64,000 nucleotides of DNA from Propioniciclava tarda (GTDB taxonomy: Bacteria; Actinomycetota; Actinomycetes; Propionibacteriales; Propionibacteriaceae), in assembly GCF_900182665.1 (NCBI RefSeq), contig NZ_FXTL01000004.1:62001-126000 (forward strand), written 5' to 3'. The translations under genes were made by a program, and so were the position numbers. The notes beneath the pieces were generated by a model that had not been told where the DNA came from, did not search any database, and saw only the letters and a program-made list of their open reading frames with translations. This document shows positions 24,537-33,635 of this stretch, one piece after another. How positions within the stretch are numbered: position 1 is the first letter of the stretch; every line of letters starts with the position of its first letter.

Positions 24537-27500
24537 ATGATCAAGAAGGTGCTCGTCGCCAACCGCGGAGAGATCGCGGTGCGCGCGTTCCGCGCCGCCA
24601 CCGAGCTCGGCATCACGACGGTCGCGGTGTTTCCGCACGAGGACCGCCTGAGCGAGTACCGCCTCAAGGCCGACGAGAGCTACCAGATCGGCACCGAGGG
24701 CCACGCGGTCCGCGCCTACCTCGACGTCGAGGGCATCGTCGCCGCCGCGAAGGCCGCCGGCGCGGACGCCATCTACCCGGGCTACGGCTTCCTCAGCGAG
24801 AACCCCGACCTGGCGACCCGCTGCGAGGAGGAGGGCATCACCTTCGTCGGCCCGTCCCACGAGGTGCTCGAGCTGACCGGCAACAAGGCCCGCGCGATCG
24901 CGGCCGCCCGCGAGGCGGGCCTGCCAGTCCTCAAGGGCTCCGAGCCGTCGTCCGACATCAAGCAACTGAAGTCGGACGCCGACGCGATCGGCTACCCCGT
25001 GTTCGTCAAGGCCGTCTCCGGCGGCGGCGGACGCGGCATGCGGCGGGTGGACGACCCGGCCAAGTTCGAGGCGTCCGTCGCCGAGGCGATGCGCGAGGCG
25101 GACGCGGCGTTCGGCGACTCCCGCGTCTACCTCGAGCAGGCCGTGGTGAATCCGCGGCACATCGAGGTGCAGATCCTCGCGGACGGCGAGGGCAACGTCA
25201 TCCACCTGTTCGAGCGCGACTGCTCCGTGCAGCGGCGTCACCAGAAGGTCGTCGAGCTGGCCCCGGCGCCGAACCTAGACCCGGCCCTGCGCGACGAGAT
25301 CTGCGCGGCCGCGGTGAAGTTCGCGCGGCACATCAACTACAAGAACGCGGGCACGGTCGAGTTCCTCGTGGGCTCCGACGGACGCTTCACGTTCATGGAG
25401 ATGAACCCCCGCATCCAGGTCGAGCACACGGTGACCGAGGAGGTCACCGACGTCGACCTGGTGAGCTCGCAACTCCGCATCGCGTCCGGCGAGACCCTCG
25501 CCGACCTCGGCCTGCGCCAAGAAGACATCCATGTCCGCGGCGCGGCGCTGCAGTGCCGGATCACCACCGAGGACCCGGCCAACGGCTTCCGTCCCGACAC
25601 GGGCACCGTCCAGGTCTACCGCTCGCCGGGCGGCGCGGGCATCCGCCTCGACGGCGGCACGGTGTTCGCCGGCGCCCAGGTCGGCGCCCACTTCGACTCG
25701 ATGATGGTCAAGCTGACCTGCCGCGGACGCGACCTGCCGACGGCGATCCGCCGGGCACAGCGCGCCCTGGCCGAGTTCCGCATCCGCGGCGTGAACACCA
25801 ACATCGGGTTCCTGCGCGGCGTCCTGGCCGACGCCGACTTCCGTGCCGGCAACGTGACGACGTCGTTCATCGACGAGCGTCCGCAGCTGCTGACGCCGCA
25901 CGAGTCCGCGGACCGCGCGACCAAGCTGCTCACCTACCTCGCCGGCGTCACGGTCAACAAGCCGCACGGCGAGCCGCGCACGTCCATCGTCGCGCGCGAG
26001 AAGCTGCCCAAGCTGACCAGAAAGCAGCTGGACGCCCCGGCGTCCGGCTCGCGTCAGAAGCTGCGCGAGCTGGGACCGGCCGGCTTCGCGAAGGCTCTGC
26101 GCGAGCAGACGGCCGTCGCGGTCACCGACACCACCTTCCGGGACGCCCACCAGAGCCTGCTGGCCACCCGCGTCCGGACGCGCGACCTGATGAACGTCGC
26201 GCCGCACGTGTCGGCCATGCTGCCGCAGCTGTTCAGCGCCGAGGCGTGGGGCGGGGCCACCTACGACGTCGCGCTGCGGTTCCTCAAGGAGGACCCCTGG
26301 GACCGCCTGGCGACCCTGTCCGAGGCCATGCCGAACATCCCGTTGCAGATGCTGCTGCGCGGCCGCAACACGGTCGGCTACACGCCGTATCCCCTAGCCG
26401 TGACGAAGACGTTCGTGCACGAGGCGGCGTCCACCGGCCTCGACATCTTCCGGATCTTCGACGCGCTCAACAACATCGACCAGATCCGTCCGGCGGTCGA
26501 GGCGGTGTTGGAGACCAACACCGCGGTCGCCGAGGCGGCCCTGTGCTACACGGGCAACATGCTGTCGCCCGGCGAGAAGCTGTACACCCTGGACTACTAT
26601 CTGCGCCTCGCCCAGCAACTCGTGGACGCCGGCGCGCACATCCTCGCGATCAAGGACATGGCCGGGCTGCTCCGCGCCCCCGCCGCCGCGCGCCTCGTCC
26701 GCGAGCTGCGCAGCAACTTCGACCTGCCGGTTCACCTGCACACGCACGACACCGCGGGCGGCCAGCTGGCCACCCTGCTCGCGGCCATCGACGCCGGGGT
26801 GGACGCCGTCGACGTCGCGTCCGCGGCGTGGGCCGGGACGACCTCGCAGGTCTCGATGTCGGCGCTCATCGCGGCCACGGACGGCACCGAGCGCGAGACC
26901 GGCCTGTCCCTGGACGCCGCGACCGCGCTCGAGCCGTACTTCGAGGGCGTCCGGCTGCTGTACGGGCCGTTCGAGTCCGGCCTGGCCGGCCCCACCGGAC
27001 GCGTCTACCACCACGAGATCCCGGGCGGCCAGCTGTCGAACCTGCGCCAGCAGGCCATCGCGCTCGGCCTCGGCGACCGCTTCGAGCAGATCGAGGACAT
27101 GTACGCCGCGGCGAACAAGATCCTGGGCAACATCATCAAGGTGACGCCGTCGTCCAAGGTGGTGGGCGACCTGGCGTTGGCCCTGGTCGGCCAGGGCATC
27201 GACCCGGATGCCTTCGAGAAGGACCCGGGCAAGTACGACATCCCCGACTCCGTGATCGGCTTCCTCAACGGCGACCTCGGCGACCCCGCGGGCGGCTGGC
27301 CGGAGCCCTTCCGCACCAAGGCCCTCGCCGGACGCCGCACCAAGCCCGTCGAGACCGAGCTGTCGGACGCCGACGCCGCGGCGCTGGCGTCCGACCCCAA
27401 GCGGACGCTCAACCGGCTGCTGTTCCCCGGCCCGACCAAGGACTACGAGGACGCCTGCGAGGACTACTCCGACCTGTCGGTGCTGACCACGCGGCAGTTC

Positions 27501-27920
27501 CTGCACGGGCTGAGCCTCGGCGTCGAGCACCAGGTGCCGATCGAGAAGGGCAAGACGCTGCTGGTCTCACTGCAGGCGATCGGCGAGGCGGACGAGCGCG
27601 GGATGCGTCCGGTCATGGCGACGATCAACGGCCAGATGCGCCAGGTCTGGGTCCGCGACCACTCGGTCAAGTCGACCGTCGTCGCCCGCGAGAAGGCGGA
27701 CGCCACCAAGCGCGGCCAGGTCGCGGCGCCGTTCGCTGGCGTCGTCACCCTGACGGTCGAGGTCGGCCAGCGGGTCGGCGAGGGCCAGCCGGTCGCGACG
27801 ATCGAGGCCATGAAGATGGAGGCGTCCATCACGTCGCCGATCAGCGGCGAGGTGAAGCGCCTGGCCATCGGCCACGCGCAGGCCGTCGAAGGCGGCGACC
27901 TGCTGCTGGTCGTCGAGTAG
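24537..27920 (+). CDS. pyc: Pyruvate carboxylase
   Basis: A 1127-residue single-chain, biotin-dependent enzyme making oxaloacetate from pyruvate, bicarbonate and ATP, refilling the TCA cycle. The biotin carboxylase domain (residues 1-450) opens with MIKKVLVANRGEIAVRAF and has the ATP loop GGGGRGMRRV and the MNPRIQVEHTVTEE segment. The carboxyltransferase domain begins near residue 530 with VTDTTFRDAHQSLLATRVRT and includes the metal site HLHTHDT. The C-terminal biotinyl domain carries EAMKMEA with the acceptor Lys1093. Length is normal. A weak GGGAGTCGG site precedes the ATG. In propionibacteria-like metabolism it would feed succinate and propionate formation, but the organism's pathway is inference. 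Confidence 0.97.
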   Translation: MIKKVLVANRGEIAVRAFRAATELGITTVAVFPHEDRLSEYRLKADESYQIGTEGHAVRAYLDVEGIVAAAKAAGADAIYPGYGFLSENPDLATRCEEEGITFVGPSHEVLELTGNKARAIAAAREAGLPVLKGSEPSSDIKQLKSDADAIGYPVFVKAVSGGGGRGMRRVDDPAKFEASVAEAMREADAAFGDSRVYLEQAVVNPRHIEVQILADGEGNVIHLFERDCSVQRRHQKVVELAPAPNLDPALRDEICAAAVKFARHINYKNAGTVEFLVGSDGRFTFMEMNPRIQVEHTVTEEVTDVDLVSSQLRIASGETLADLGLRQEDIHVRGAALQCRITTEDPANGFRPDTGTVQVYRSPGGAGIRLDGGTVFAGAQVGAHFDSMMVKLTCRGRDLPTAIRRAQRALAEFRIRGVNTNIGFLRGVLADADFRAGNVTTSFIDERPQLLTPHESADRATKLLTYLAGVTVNKPHGEPRTSIVAREKLPKLTRKQLDAPASGSRQKLRELGPAGFAKALREQTAVAVTDTTFRDAHQSLLATRVRTRDLMNVAPHVSAMLPQLFSAEAWGGATYDVALRFLKEDPWDRLATLSEAMPNIPLQMLLRGRNTVGYTPYPLAVTKTFVHEAASTGLDIFRIFDALNNIDQIRPAVEAVLETNTAVAEAALCYTGNMLSPGEKLYTLDYYLRLAQQLVDAGAHILAIKDMAGLLRAPAAARLVRELRSNFDLPVHLHTHDTAGGQLATLLAAIDAGVDAVDVASAAWAGTTSQVSMSALIAATDGTERETGLSLDAATALEPYFEGVRLLYGPFESGLAGPTGRVYHHEIPGGQLSNLRQQAIALGLGDRFEQIEDMYAAANKILGNIIKVTPSSKVVGDLALALVGQGIDPDAFEKDPGKYDIPDSVIGFLNGDLGDPAGGWPEPFRTKALAGRRTKPVETELSDADAAALASDPKRTLNRLLFPGPTKDYEDACEDYSDLSVLTTRQFLHGLSLGVEHQVPIEKGKTLLVSLQAIGEADERGMRPVMATINGQMRQVWVRDHSVKSTVVAREKADATKRGQVAAPFAGVVTLTVEVGQRVGEGQPVATIEAMKMEASITSPISGEVKRLAIGHAQAVEGGDLLLVVE

Positions 27921-27975
27921 GCGTCCGGCCGGGACCAACACCGACGCGTCCGGCCGCCCGGTCTCCACGACGCTG

Positions 27976-28023
27976 GTCTGAGTGCTGAACCTTTCGGAAT
28001 TCCGACAGGTTGAGCACTCAGAC
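27976..28023. repeat. Palindromic element, family A, copy 1 (48 bp)
   Basis: A near-perfect palindrome from GTCTGAGTGCTGAAC to GTTGAGCACTCAGAC centred on GAATTC, with only two mispaired positions. Related copies lie at 55300-55343 and 61400-61443. Located 55 bp after pyc, it probably also serves as its terminator. Confidence 0.85.
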
Positions 28024-28076
28024 AAGCCACCATGGGTGGTCGAGTTCTGGGCCGCAGGATCAGAGAAGGGAACGCG

Positions 28077-28685
28077 ATGAGTGAGTCTGGAGCGATCGGT
28101 GTCACCGACTACGAGCTGGCGGCGCTGATCTGCGGCAACGACACCGCGTCCGGACGCCGCGTCGCCGAGGCCGTCGGCATCGCCGAGTTGATCGACGACC
28201 CGACGGCCCAGCGCGCCGGGCTCACGAGCTTGCTGGTGCGCGACCTGGCCGGGCTCGACGAGGGGCTGATCGTCGCCGAGGGGGCCGCGACCGCCATCGG
28301 GACGATCGTCTCGACCGCCGACGACATCCTGCGGCTGGTGCTGCGCCACGACGACACCCCCGTCGGCCGGACCATCCTCGTGGACGCCGCCCAGGGCTGC
28401 TTCCTGCTCGACATGACGGCGTACGGCGTCCACGCCGCGCAGCCGCTGCGGCTCGACACCGACCTGCTCGCGCTGGTCCGCGACATCATCGCCAACGTCG
28501 CGTCCGACCACGCCGACGAGCTGCCCTTCGACGTGACCGTCAGCCGCTTCCCCGTCGGCGGCGAGGTGCGCGAGGCGTTCCTGGTGGTCACGGGCGACAT
28601 CGAGCCGGACGTCTGGTCCGGCGTCCAGGCGGCGTTGGGCAAGTCGGACGCCGAGGCCGGCAGCCTCGCTCGGCGCGGGCTCTGA
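28077..28685 (+). CDS. Uncharacterised 202-residue protein
   Basis: I do not recognise this protein. It has no signal peptide or membrane segment and is Asp/Ala/Leu-rich, with a central strand-rich part (TILVDAAQGCFLLDMTAYGV) and an RFPVGGEVREAFLVVTGDI segment that looks like a small alpha/beta fold. ATG 28077 is supported by a GAGAAGGGAA site; an upstream ATG at 28032 overlaps the palindrome region and is less likely. It is followed after 2 bp by ychJ, so the two are one operon. Confidence 0.7.
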   Translation: MSESGAIGVTDYELAALICGNDTASGRRVAEAVGIAELIDDPTAQRAGLTSLLVRDLAGLDEGLIVAEGAATAIGTIVSTADDILRLVLRHDDTPVGRTILVDAAQGCFLLDMTAYGVHAAQPLRLDTDLLALVRDIIANVASDHADELPFDVTVSRFPVGGEVREAFLVVTGDIEPDVWSGVQAALGKSDAEAGSLARRGL

Positions 28686-28687
28686 CG

Positions 28688-29065
28688 TTGCCCGAAACAG
28701 GTGTCTGCCCTTGCGGCGGCGGACTTCTGGACGCCTGCTGCGGTCCCTACCTGGCCTCGCAGAGCTGGCCTGAGACGGCCGAGCGGTTGATGCGCTCGCG
28801 CTACAGCGCGTTCGCCCTCGGGGACGCCGAGCACCTGATCAGGACCTGGCATCCGCGGACGCGTCCCGAGACGATCGACCTCGACGACACCGTCTGGACG
28901 CAGCTCGACATCCTCGACGTGGTCGACGGCGGCGTCCACGATCGCGACGGTGTGGTCGAGTTCACAGCCCACTGGCGGCGGGGCCGCCGCGGCGGCGTCC
29001 AGACGGAGCGGTCGCGGTTCGAGCGTCGCGGCGGACGCTGGTTCTACCTGGACGCCCAGGCCTGA
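28688..29065 (+). CDS. ychJ: YchJ-family protein (SEC-C motif plus NTF2-like domain)
   Basis: A 125-residue UPF0225/YchJ protein. The N-terminus has the metal-binding cysteines CPCGGG and LLDACCGPYL. The body is an NTF2-like cone with PETAERLMRSRYSAFALGDA and EFTAHWRRG, ending RGGRWFYLDA, all family hallmarks. The biochemical role of YchJ is not settled; the cysteine cluster suggests zinc binding. The start is the TTG at 28688, two bases after the previous stop, consistent with translational coupling. Confidence 0.88.
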   Translation: MPETGVCPCGGGLLDACCGPYLASQSWPETAERLMRSRYSAFALGDAEHLIRTWHPRTRPETIDLDDTVWTQLDILDVVDGGVHDRDGVVEFTAHWRRGRRGGVQTERSRFERRGGRWFYLDAQA

Positions 29066-29139
29066 CGGGTTGGCCAACCCATGGGCGTGCCGCGGGTCGT
29101 GGGCTAGATTCGGGGCGTGTCCACCACTCGCCGGGCACG

Positions 29140-29472
29140 ATGTTCACCGCCGCTGGCGCGGGCCTGTTCCTGGACATGTCGGACGCCAAGAGCTCCCCGT
29201 CGGAGTTGATGGGCGGCGTGGACGATTTCCTGGGCTTCGCGCAGGCGTACGTCCTCGGCGGCGTGGATTTCGCCGCCGATGAGGGCGAGCGGCGCGAGTA
29301 CTACCGCAAGATGATCGATATGAACGGGACGTCGCGAGCTCAAATCGAGCGCATCTTCTCCGACGTCAGCGCGGCGGACCGAACGTTCGCGTCCGAGATG
29401 AACACGTGGACGAGCGACGCTCGATCCTGCCTGCACAGCCTCAACGAGATTGCGGGCAAGGTCCATGGCTAG
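29140..29472 (+). CDS. Uncharacterised 110-residue helical protein
   Basis: Not recognised. Predicted largely helical: an N-terminal small-residue stretch (AAGAGLFLDM), then charged helices with EYYRKMIDMNGTSRAQIERI and a C-terminal HSLNEIAGKV. Its size and helicity loosely recall WXG-like or chaperone-sized proteins, but no W-x-G turn is present. ATG 29140 and ATG 29173 are both possible starts. It is 9 bp from the next gene, with which it forms a pair. Confidence 0.55.
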   Translation: MFTAAGAGLFLDMSDAKSSPSELMGGVDDFLGFAQAYVLGGVDFAADEGERREYYRKMIDMNGTSRAQIERIFSDVSAADRTFASEMNTWTSDARSCLHSLNEIAGKVHG

Positions 29473-29481
29473 GAGAAACGC

Positions 29482-29988
29482 ATGAGTGAGGTTAGGCCGA
29501 TCCAGCCGGAACCGCCGCTCTCGGACGAGGAGCAGGCCAACAAGGAGGCCTTCGACGCCTACGGCATGCGACTGGCGTTGTGGTTGATGGACCGGCGCGT
29601 CCAGCCCGTCGCCACGGGCAGCCCCGTGGCAGGCACGTGGCTGCTGGTCGACGACCCTGGCGTGCTGGTGTTCACCGAGTCCGAGTTCACGTGGCTGCGT
29701 GACCGCAACGAGCCTGCGGGCGACTACTACCGGGGCACCTACTCCTACATGCAGGGCGCCCTGACCCACGATGGGTTCGTGATCTCGAGGGATGGCGCCG
29801 ACCTCTACTCCCTTTTCCAGCGCTACACCGTTGAAAGCGATGGCGGCGACCCCCGAGCGGTCCACTTCTACGGCGTTTTCATGGTGCAGCGGAGGGGCGA
29901 CGAGCTGCACATTCGCAACCAGCGGACCGGCGGCGACCTGCAAGCCCGGCGATCCGCTTTCAGGCCCGGGGCCGCCGAAGGGCTCTGA
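29482..29988 (+). CDS. Uncharacterised 168-residue protein, lipocalin-like strand pattern
   Basis: Not recognised. After an acidic N-terminus (PEPPLSDEEQANKEAFDAY) there is a run of short strands: AGTWLLVDD, GVLVFTESEFTWLRD, YYRGTYSYMQG, AVHFYGVFMVQRRGDELHI. The run resembles the small beta-barrel of lipocalin-like domains (G-x-W near the start, repeated strand-turns). No signal peptide is visible. An AGGAGAAACGC site precedes the ATG. It pairs with the 110-residue gene upstream; a two-component function is possible but unproven. Motif GGACGCC is nearly absent from both, hinting at foreign origin. Confidence 0.6.
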   Translation: MSEVRPIQPEPPLSDEEQANKEAFDAYGMRLALWLMDRRVQPVATGSPVAGTWLLVDDPGVLVFTESEFTWLRDRNEPAGDYYRGTYSYMQGALTHDGFVISRDGADLYSLFQRYTVESDGGDPRAVHFYGVFMVQRRGDELHIRNQRTGGDLQARRSAFRPGAAEGL

Positions 29989-29990
29989 GG

Positions 29991-32555
29991 TCAGCCGTCA
30001 GAAGGAGCTGCCGCATCGGCGTCGTCGAGCGATAGGAACGTGATCGTCCCGGACGTCCCGTCCAGGCGGATGCGGCGTCCGTCGCGCAGGATCTCCGTCG
30101 CGCCGCCGACCCCGACGACGGCCGGCAGGCCGTACTCGCGGGCCACGACCGAGCCGTGCGTCATCAGCCCGCCCACCTCCGTGACCAGGCCGGACGCCGT
30201 GAGGAACAGCGGCGTCCAGGCCGGGTCGGTGCCGCGGCAGACCATGATCTCGCCCGGCTGCAGCTCGGACGAGCGCGGGTCGTCGACGACGCGGGCGCGC
30301 CCCTCGACCACGCCGGGCGACACGCCCAGGCCGGCCAGGTCGGCGTCCGTCGCGATGCCGGCGTCGAAGAACGTGCGTCCGTCGCCGACCAGCACGATCG
30401 GGATGCGCGTCCGGCGCTGCTCCCGCGCCCGAATCGCGCGGCGCTCGGCCACCAGCGGACGCAGGTCGCGGCGTCCGAACGCGCCGTGCAACTCCTCGAC
30501 GCGCAGGAAGAAGACGTCGTCGGGATCGTCCAGCACGCCCGCCGCCACCAGGTCGCGGCCGGACGCCTGCAGCGCCAGCCGGATCATGCCCAGCGCCCGA
30601 ACCAGCGTGAACTTGGGCGTCTCGCGGGCGCCGAACATGGCCCGGATGCGGCTGCCGATGAACCGCACCTGCCGCGCCTTCGCGGGCGTGGACGCCGCCG
30701 CGATCCGCTCGATGGCCTCTTCGGCCTCGCGGCGTCCGGCGGCGTAGGTGACGTCGGGGGCGCGGTCCGGATCAATCGTGAGGTAGGACGCCAGCGTGCG
30801 GAACAGCCCCTCGGGACCCTCCCGCCAGCGGGGCGTCCCGAGGTCGATTTCGGCGACACCGCGCATTCCGTACCGATCCAGGAAGGACGCCACGGCCTGC
30901 TGGGCAGCGGGCGCCAGGGTTCCGGCGAGGTAGTCGGCGGCCAGGTCGGCCGCGTCGTAGGTGGAGACGGCCGCCCGCGCGGCCGGGTCGGCAGCGATGG
31001 CCCGGGAGGTGGCCCAGAGCTCGAGGTCCATCTCGGCCGTGACGTTGCCGGGCAGCGATCGCAGCACGGTGAAGGCCGCGGCGTCGGCGTCCGGAAGTCC
31101 CGCCTCGGACGCCAGCGTGCGGAGCCGCTGCATCATGCCGACCGACGGGCCCATGATGGGGAAGAAGTCCGGCAGCAACACCCGGAAGGCGCCCGGGGCG
31201 GCGCTCTCCAGCGTCCGGAGCCGGGCGGCCAGGCGCAGGTGCGGGAAGGTGACGTTCGCGGCGGCGTCCAGTCGGACGCGAAGGTCGGCGAGGTAGGCGT
31301 CGACGTCGCGCTCGAGGCGCAGCCGGGCGTTCGTGGGGGCGAACAGCGTGTGCCGCAGGCGCGGGAGGACCGGAGCGAGGGTGCGGGCGAGGGTGGCCGC
31401 CGCGCGCGGGCTCGTGCCCTTGATCGGCGCGTAGGCGGGGTCGTCGGCGAACCGCTTGACGATCGCCGCGGCGTTGGGGTCGAGGCCGTGCGCGATCGCG
31501 GGGAGGACCCGGTGGCCGATGCCGTTGCGCAGCATGCGGTCGACGCGGATCCAGAGGCGCTCGCCGGCCGGCACGAGGAACGGGATCGTCCGGTAGTCGA
31601 GGGTCGCGCCGAACAGGCTCGCGGCGCCGGTCAGCATGAGGCGCAGGGCGTCCTGGCCGAGGGGCGTGATCGGCTCCAACATGCCCTGGAAGGCGCCGAA
31701 GCTGAACCACAGGGCCTCGTCCGGGCCGGCGGGCAGGGGGTAGAGGCTGGTGATCGCGCGGCTCTGGACGAGGTTGATGGTGCCGCCGACGCGGGTCCAC
31801 TCGATGTCCTGGGGACTGCCGTAGTGGTCGGCGACCCGGCGGCCCAGGGCGACCAGGCTGGCGAGTTGCGCGTCTGACAAGGTGCTGTGATCGCCCTGGA
31901 CGGTGCGCTCGATGGTCGAGCCGTCGGCGTCCACCTCGAAATGGTCCGGGGTGACCTGGCCGGAGACGAGCTTCTCGCCGAGCCCGAAGACGGCGTCCAC
32001 GACGGTGCGGTCGCGGCGTCCGGTGAGGGGATCGGCGGTGAACAGGACGCCGGACGCGTCGGCGTCCACCAGTTCCTGAACGACGACCGCGAGGGCAACG
32101 GAGCCGGCGGGCACGTCGTTGCGGGCGCGGTAGGTGATGGCGCGCTCAGTCCAGAGGCTGGACCAGCATTCAACCGTGGCGTCGCAGATGGCGTCGAGGC
32201 CGCGGACGTCGAGGAACGTGTCCTGCTGGCCGGCGAAGGACGCCTCGGGCAGGTCCTCGGCGGTGGCCGAGGAGCGGACGGCGACCGGGCGGTCGGCGAG
32301 GTCAGCGACGGTTGCGGCGATGCGTCGGCGCTGGTCGGCGTCGATCGGACGCCGGAACGCCGCCCTGATCAGCTCGGACGCCTCGCGCGGTTCGCAGGTC
32401 CGGACGGCCTCGGCGATGACGGCGTCCAGGTGGTGCTGGGCGACGAACGCGCGGTACTCGTCGGTGCCCAGGATGACGAACGGCGGCACCGGGAAGCCCG
32501 CGTCGCGCAGGGTGATCAGGTTGGCGCCCTTGCCGCCCAGGGATTCGATGCTCAC
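29991..32555 (-). CDS. PEP-synthase-like phosphotransferase, rifampin phosphotransferase type
   Basis: An 854-residue protein with the three-part layout of rifampin phosphotransferase (about 865 residues). It has an N-terminal ATP-grasp domain (GGKGANLITLRDAG, SSATAEDLPEASFAGQQDTF), a long central domain (about 330-740) in place of the pyruvate barrel, and a C-terminal swivelling domain with catalytic His800 in GGLMTHGSVVAREYGLPAVV. Such enzymes split ATP and phosphorylate rifamycins, but homologues of unknown substrate are common, so resistance is not assured. PEP synthase proper would need a C-terminal TIM barrel, which is absent. The start is GTG 32555 (AGGAGAAG about 14 bases before); the frame upstream is not coding. 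Confidence 0.82.
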   Translation of the reverse strand: MSIESLGGKGANLITLRDAGFPVPPFVILGTDEYRAFVAQHHLDAVIAEAVRTCEPREASELIRAAFRRPIDADQRRRIAATVADLADRPVAVRSSATAEDLPEASFAGQQDTFLDVRGLDAICDATVECWSSLWTERAITYRARNDVPAGSVALAVVVQELVDADASGVLFTADPLTGRRDRTVVDAVFGLGEKLVSGQVTPDHFEVDADGSTIERTVQGDHSTLSDAQLASLVALGRRVADHYGSPQDIEWTRVGGTINLVQSRAITSLYPLPAGPDEALWFSFGAFQGMLEPITPLGQDALRLMLTGAASLFGATLDYRTIPFLVPAGERLWIRVDRMLRNGIGHRVLPAIAHGLDPNAAAIVKRFADDPAYAPIKGTSPRAAATLARTLAPVLPRLRHTLFAPTNARLRLERDVDAYLADLRVRLDAAANVTFPHLRLAARLRTLESAAPGAFRVLLPDFFPIMGPSVGMMQRLRTLASEAGLPDADAAAFTVLRSLPGNVTAEMDLELWATSRAIAADPAARAAVSTYDAADLAADYLAGTLAPAAQQAVASFLDRYGMRGVAEIDLGTPRWREGPEGLFRTLASYLTIDPDRAPDVTYAAGRREAEEAIERIAAASTPAKARQVRFIGSRIRAMFGARETPKFTLVRALGMIRLALQASGRDLVAAGVLDDPDDVFFLRVEELHGAFGRRDLRPLVAERRAIRAREQRRTRIPIVLVGDGRTFFDAGIATDADLAGLGVSPGVVEGRARVVDDPRSSELQPGEIMVCRGTDPAWTPLFLTASGLVTEVGGLMTHGSVVAREYGLPAVVGVGGATEILRDGRRIRLDGTSGTITFLSLDDADAAAPSDG

Positions 32556-32737
32556 CCTCGCGATTCTTCTCCTGATCGGGGGCGCGGGGTAGGGGTCGGG
32601 TGGTTGGGGCCTGGGTGCGAGGCTCGGCCGTTGAGGTGGTCGAGGACAAGGCCGGAGGTCGGCTGGGTCGGACGAGCGCTGGGACGTCAGCGGACGTGGT
32701 CGTTCCTCCGGGTGAGGGCCACGTCCCGATGCCAAGG

Positions 32738-33361
32738 TCAGGCGTCGGCGTCCAACAGGCTCGGCGGACGCGTCACCGTCACCTGATCACCCGGACGGAT
32801 CTCGCCCGGCACGACGACCTTCGCGTTGAGACCTCGCAGGCGCAGGGGGCGTCCGTGCTCGCCGTTGACGAACTTCATGGCCTCGGGCCCGAAGCGGGCG
32901 ACGAACTTCTTGCAGCCCGTGTGGGGCTGGGCGGTGACCTCGATGGCGGGGGCGTCCGGGCGGGCCGGGTCACCGAACGTCAGGCGCGTCCCGGCGGGCA
33001 GGTTCTCGTGCGACAGGTCCAGGTCGAGGTGCACCTGGTCGCCGGCGAGGGCCTGGCGGGCGGCGTCCGAGTACGACAGGAACTCGATCAGCCGGTGGTT
33101 GATGACGTTGAGCTGCATGTCCGGGTGGCTGGACCCGTCCGGCGTCCGGCTGCTGCCACGCTCGATCCAGTTGTCGCCGACCAGGCCCGTTTCGAGAGAC
33201 AGGACGCCGACGTCCAGCACCTCGCGCCGCTCGGTCTTCGGACGCCGGACGACCATCGTGAGCGTGCCGACGTCCTTCGGGCTGGCCTCGATGACCGGCA
33301 AGTGCCCGAGCATCTCGTCGGGGGTCCGGCAGGGCTCGGTGGTCTGGGGCAGGTCGGTCAT
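32738..33361 (-). CDS. MOSC-domain protein
   Basis: A 207-residue MOSC (molybdenum cofactor sulfurase C-terminal) protein. The family hallmark GLVGDNW is at about residues 59-65 and the conserved cysteine lies in QPHTGCKKFVARFGPEAMKF. MOSC proteins bind molybdenum cofactor or pass sulfur or selenium to it, or reduce N-hydroxylated substrates as YiiM does. The C-terminal NGEHGRPLRLRGLNAKVV is typical of stand-alone actinobacterial members. It is 14-20 kb from the molybdenum hydroxylase locus, so a functional link is only possible. ATG 33361 precedes MTDLPQTTEPCRT. Confidence 0.9.
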   Translation of the reverse strand: MTDLPQTTEPCRTPDEMLGHLPVIEASPKDVGTLTMVVRRPKTERREVLDVGVLSLETGLVGDNWIERGSSRTPDGSSHPDMQLNVINHRLIEFLSYSDAARQALAGDQVHLDLDLSHENLPAGTRLTFGDPARPDAPAIEVTAQPHTGCKKFVARFGPEAMKFVNGEHGRPLRLRGLNAKVVVPGEIRPGDQVTVTRPPSLLDADA

Positions 33362-33635
33362 GGGTGAGATTCAACACGATGCGTCCGGCGTGCGAGAACA
33401 GCCCCACGACCAACACCGCGACGCCTTGGCGCCAGTGTGTTGCGCGGATGTTTTCGCCGATACGCGCAGATTGCGTCCTGTAACGATCTCGTTTCCGGAC
33501 GCCGACGCGCGGCCCGGTCTGCGGTTGGCACATCCCACACAGTCGCAGGGCCCCCACGGCGCCCTCACATCAAACCCACAGGACCGCGGCGCACCGTGGA
33601 CACGTAGCCATTGCAGCCCCAGAAGGATCCACACC

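Noticed and set aside
29991-32555. PEP synthase or pyruvate phosphate dikinase
   Set aside because: The catalytic His domain is at the very C-terminus and no PEP/pyruvate TIM barrel follows it, which fits the rifampin phosphotransferase layout instead.
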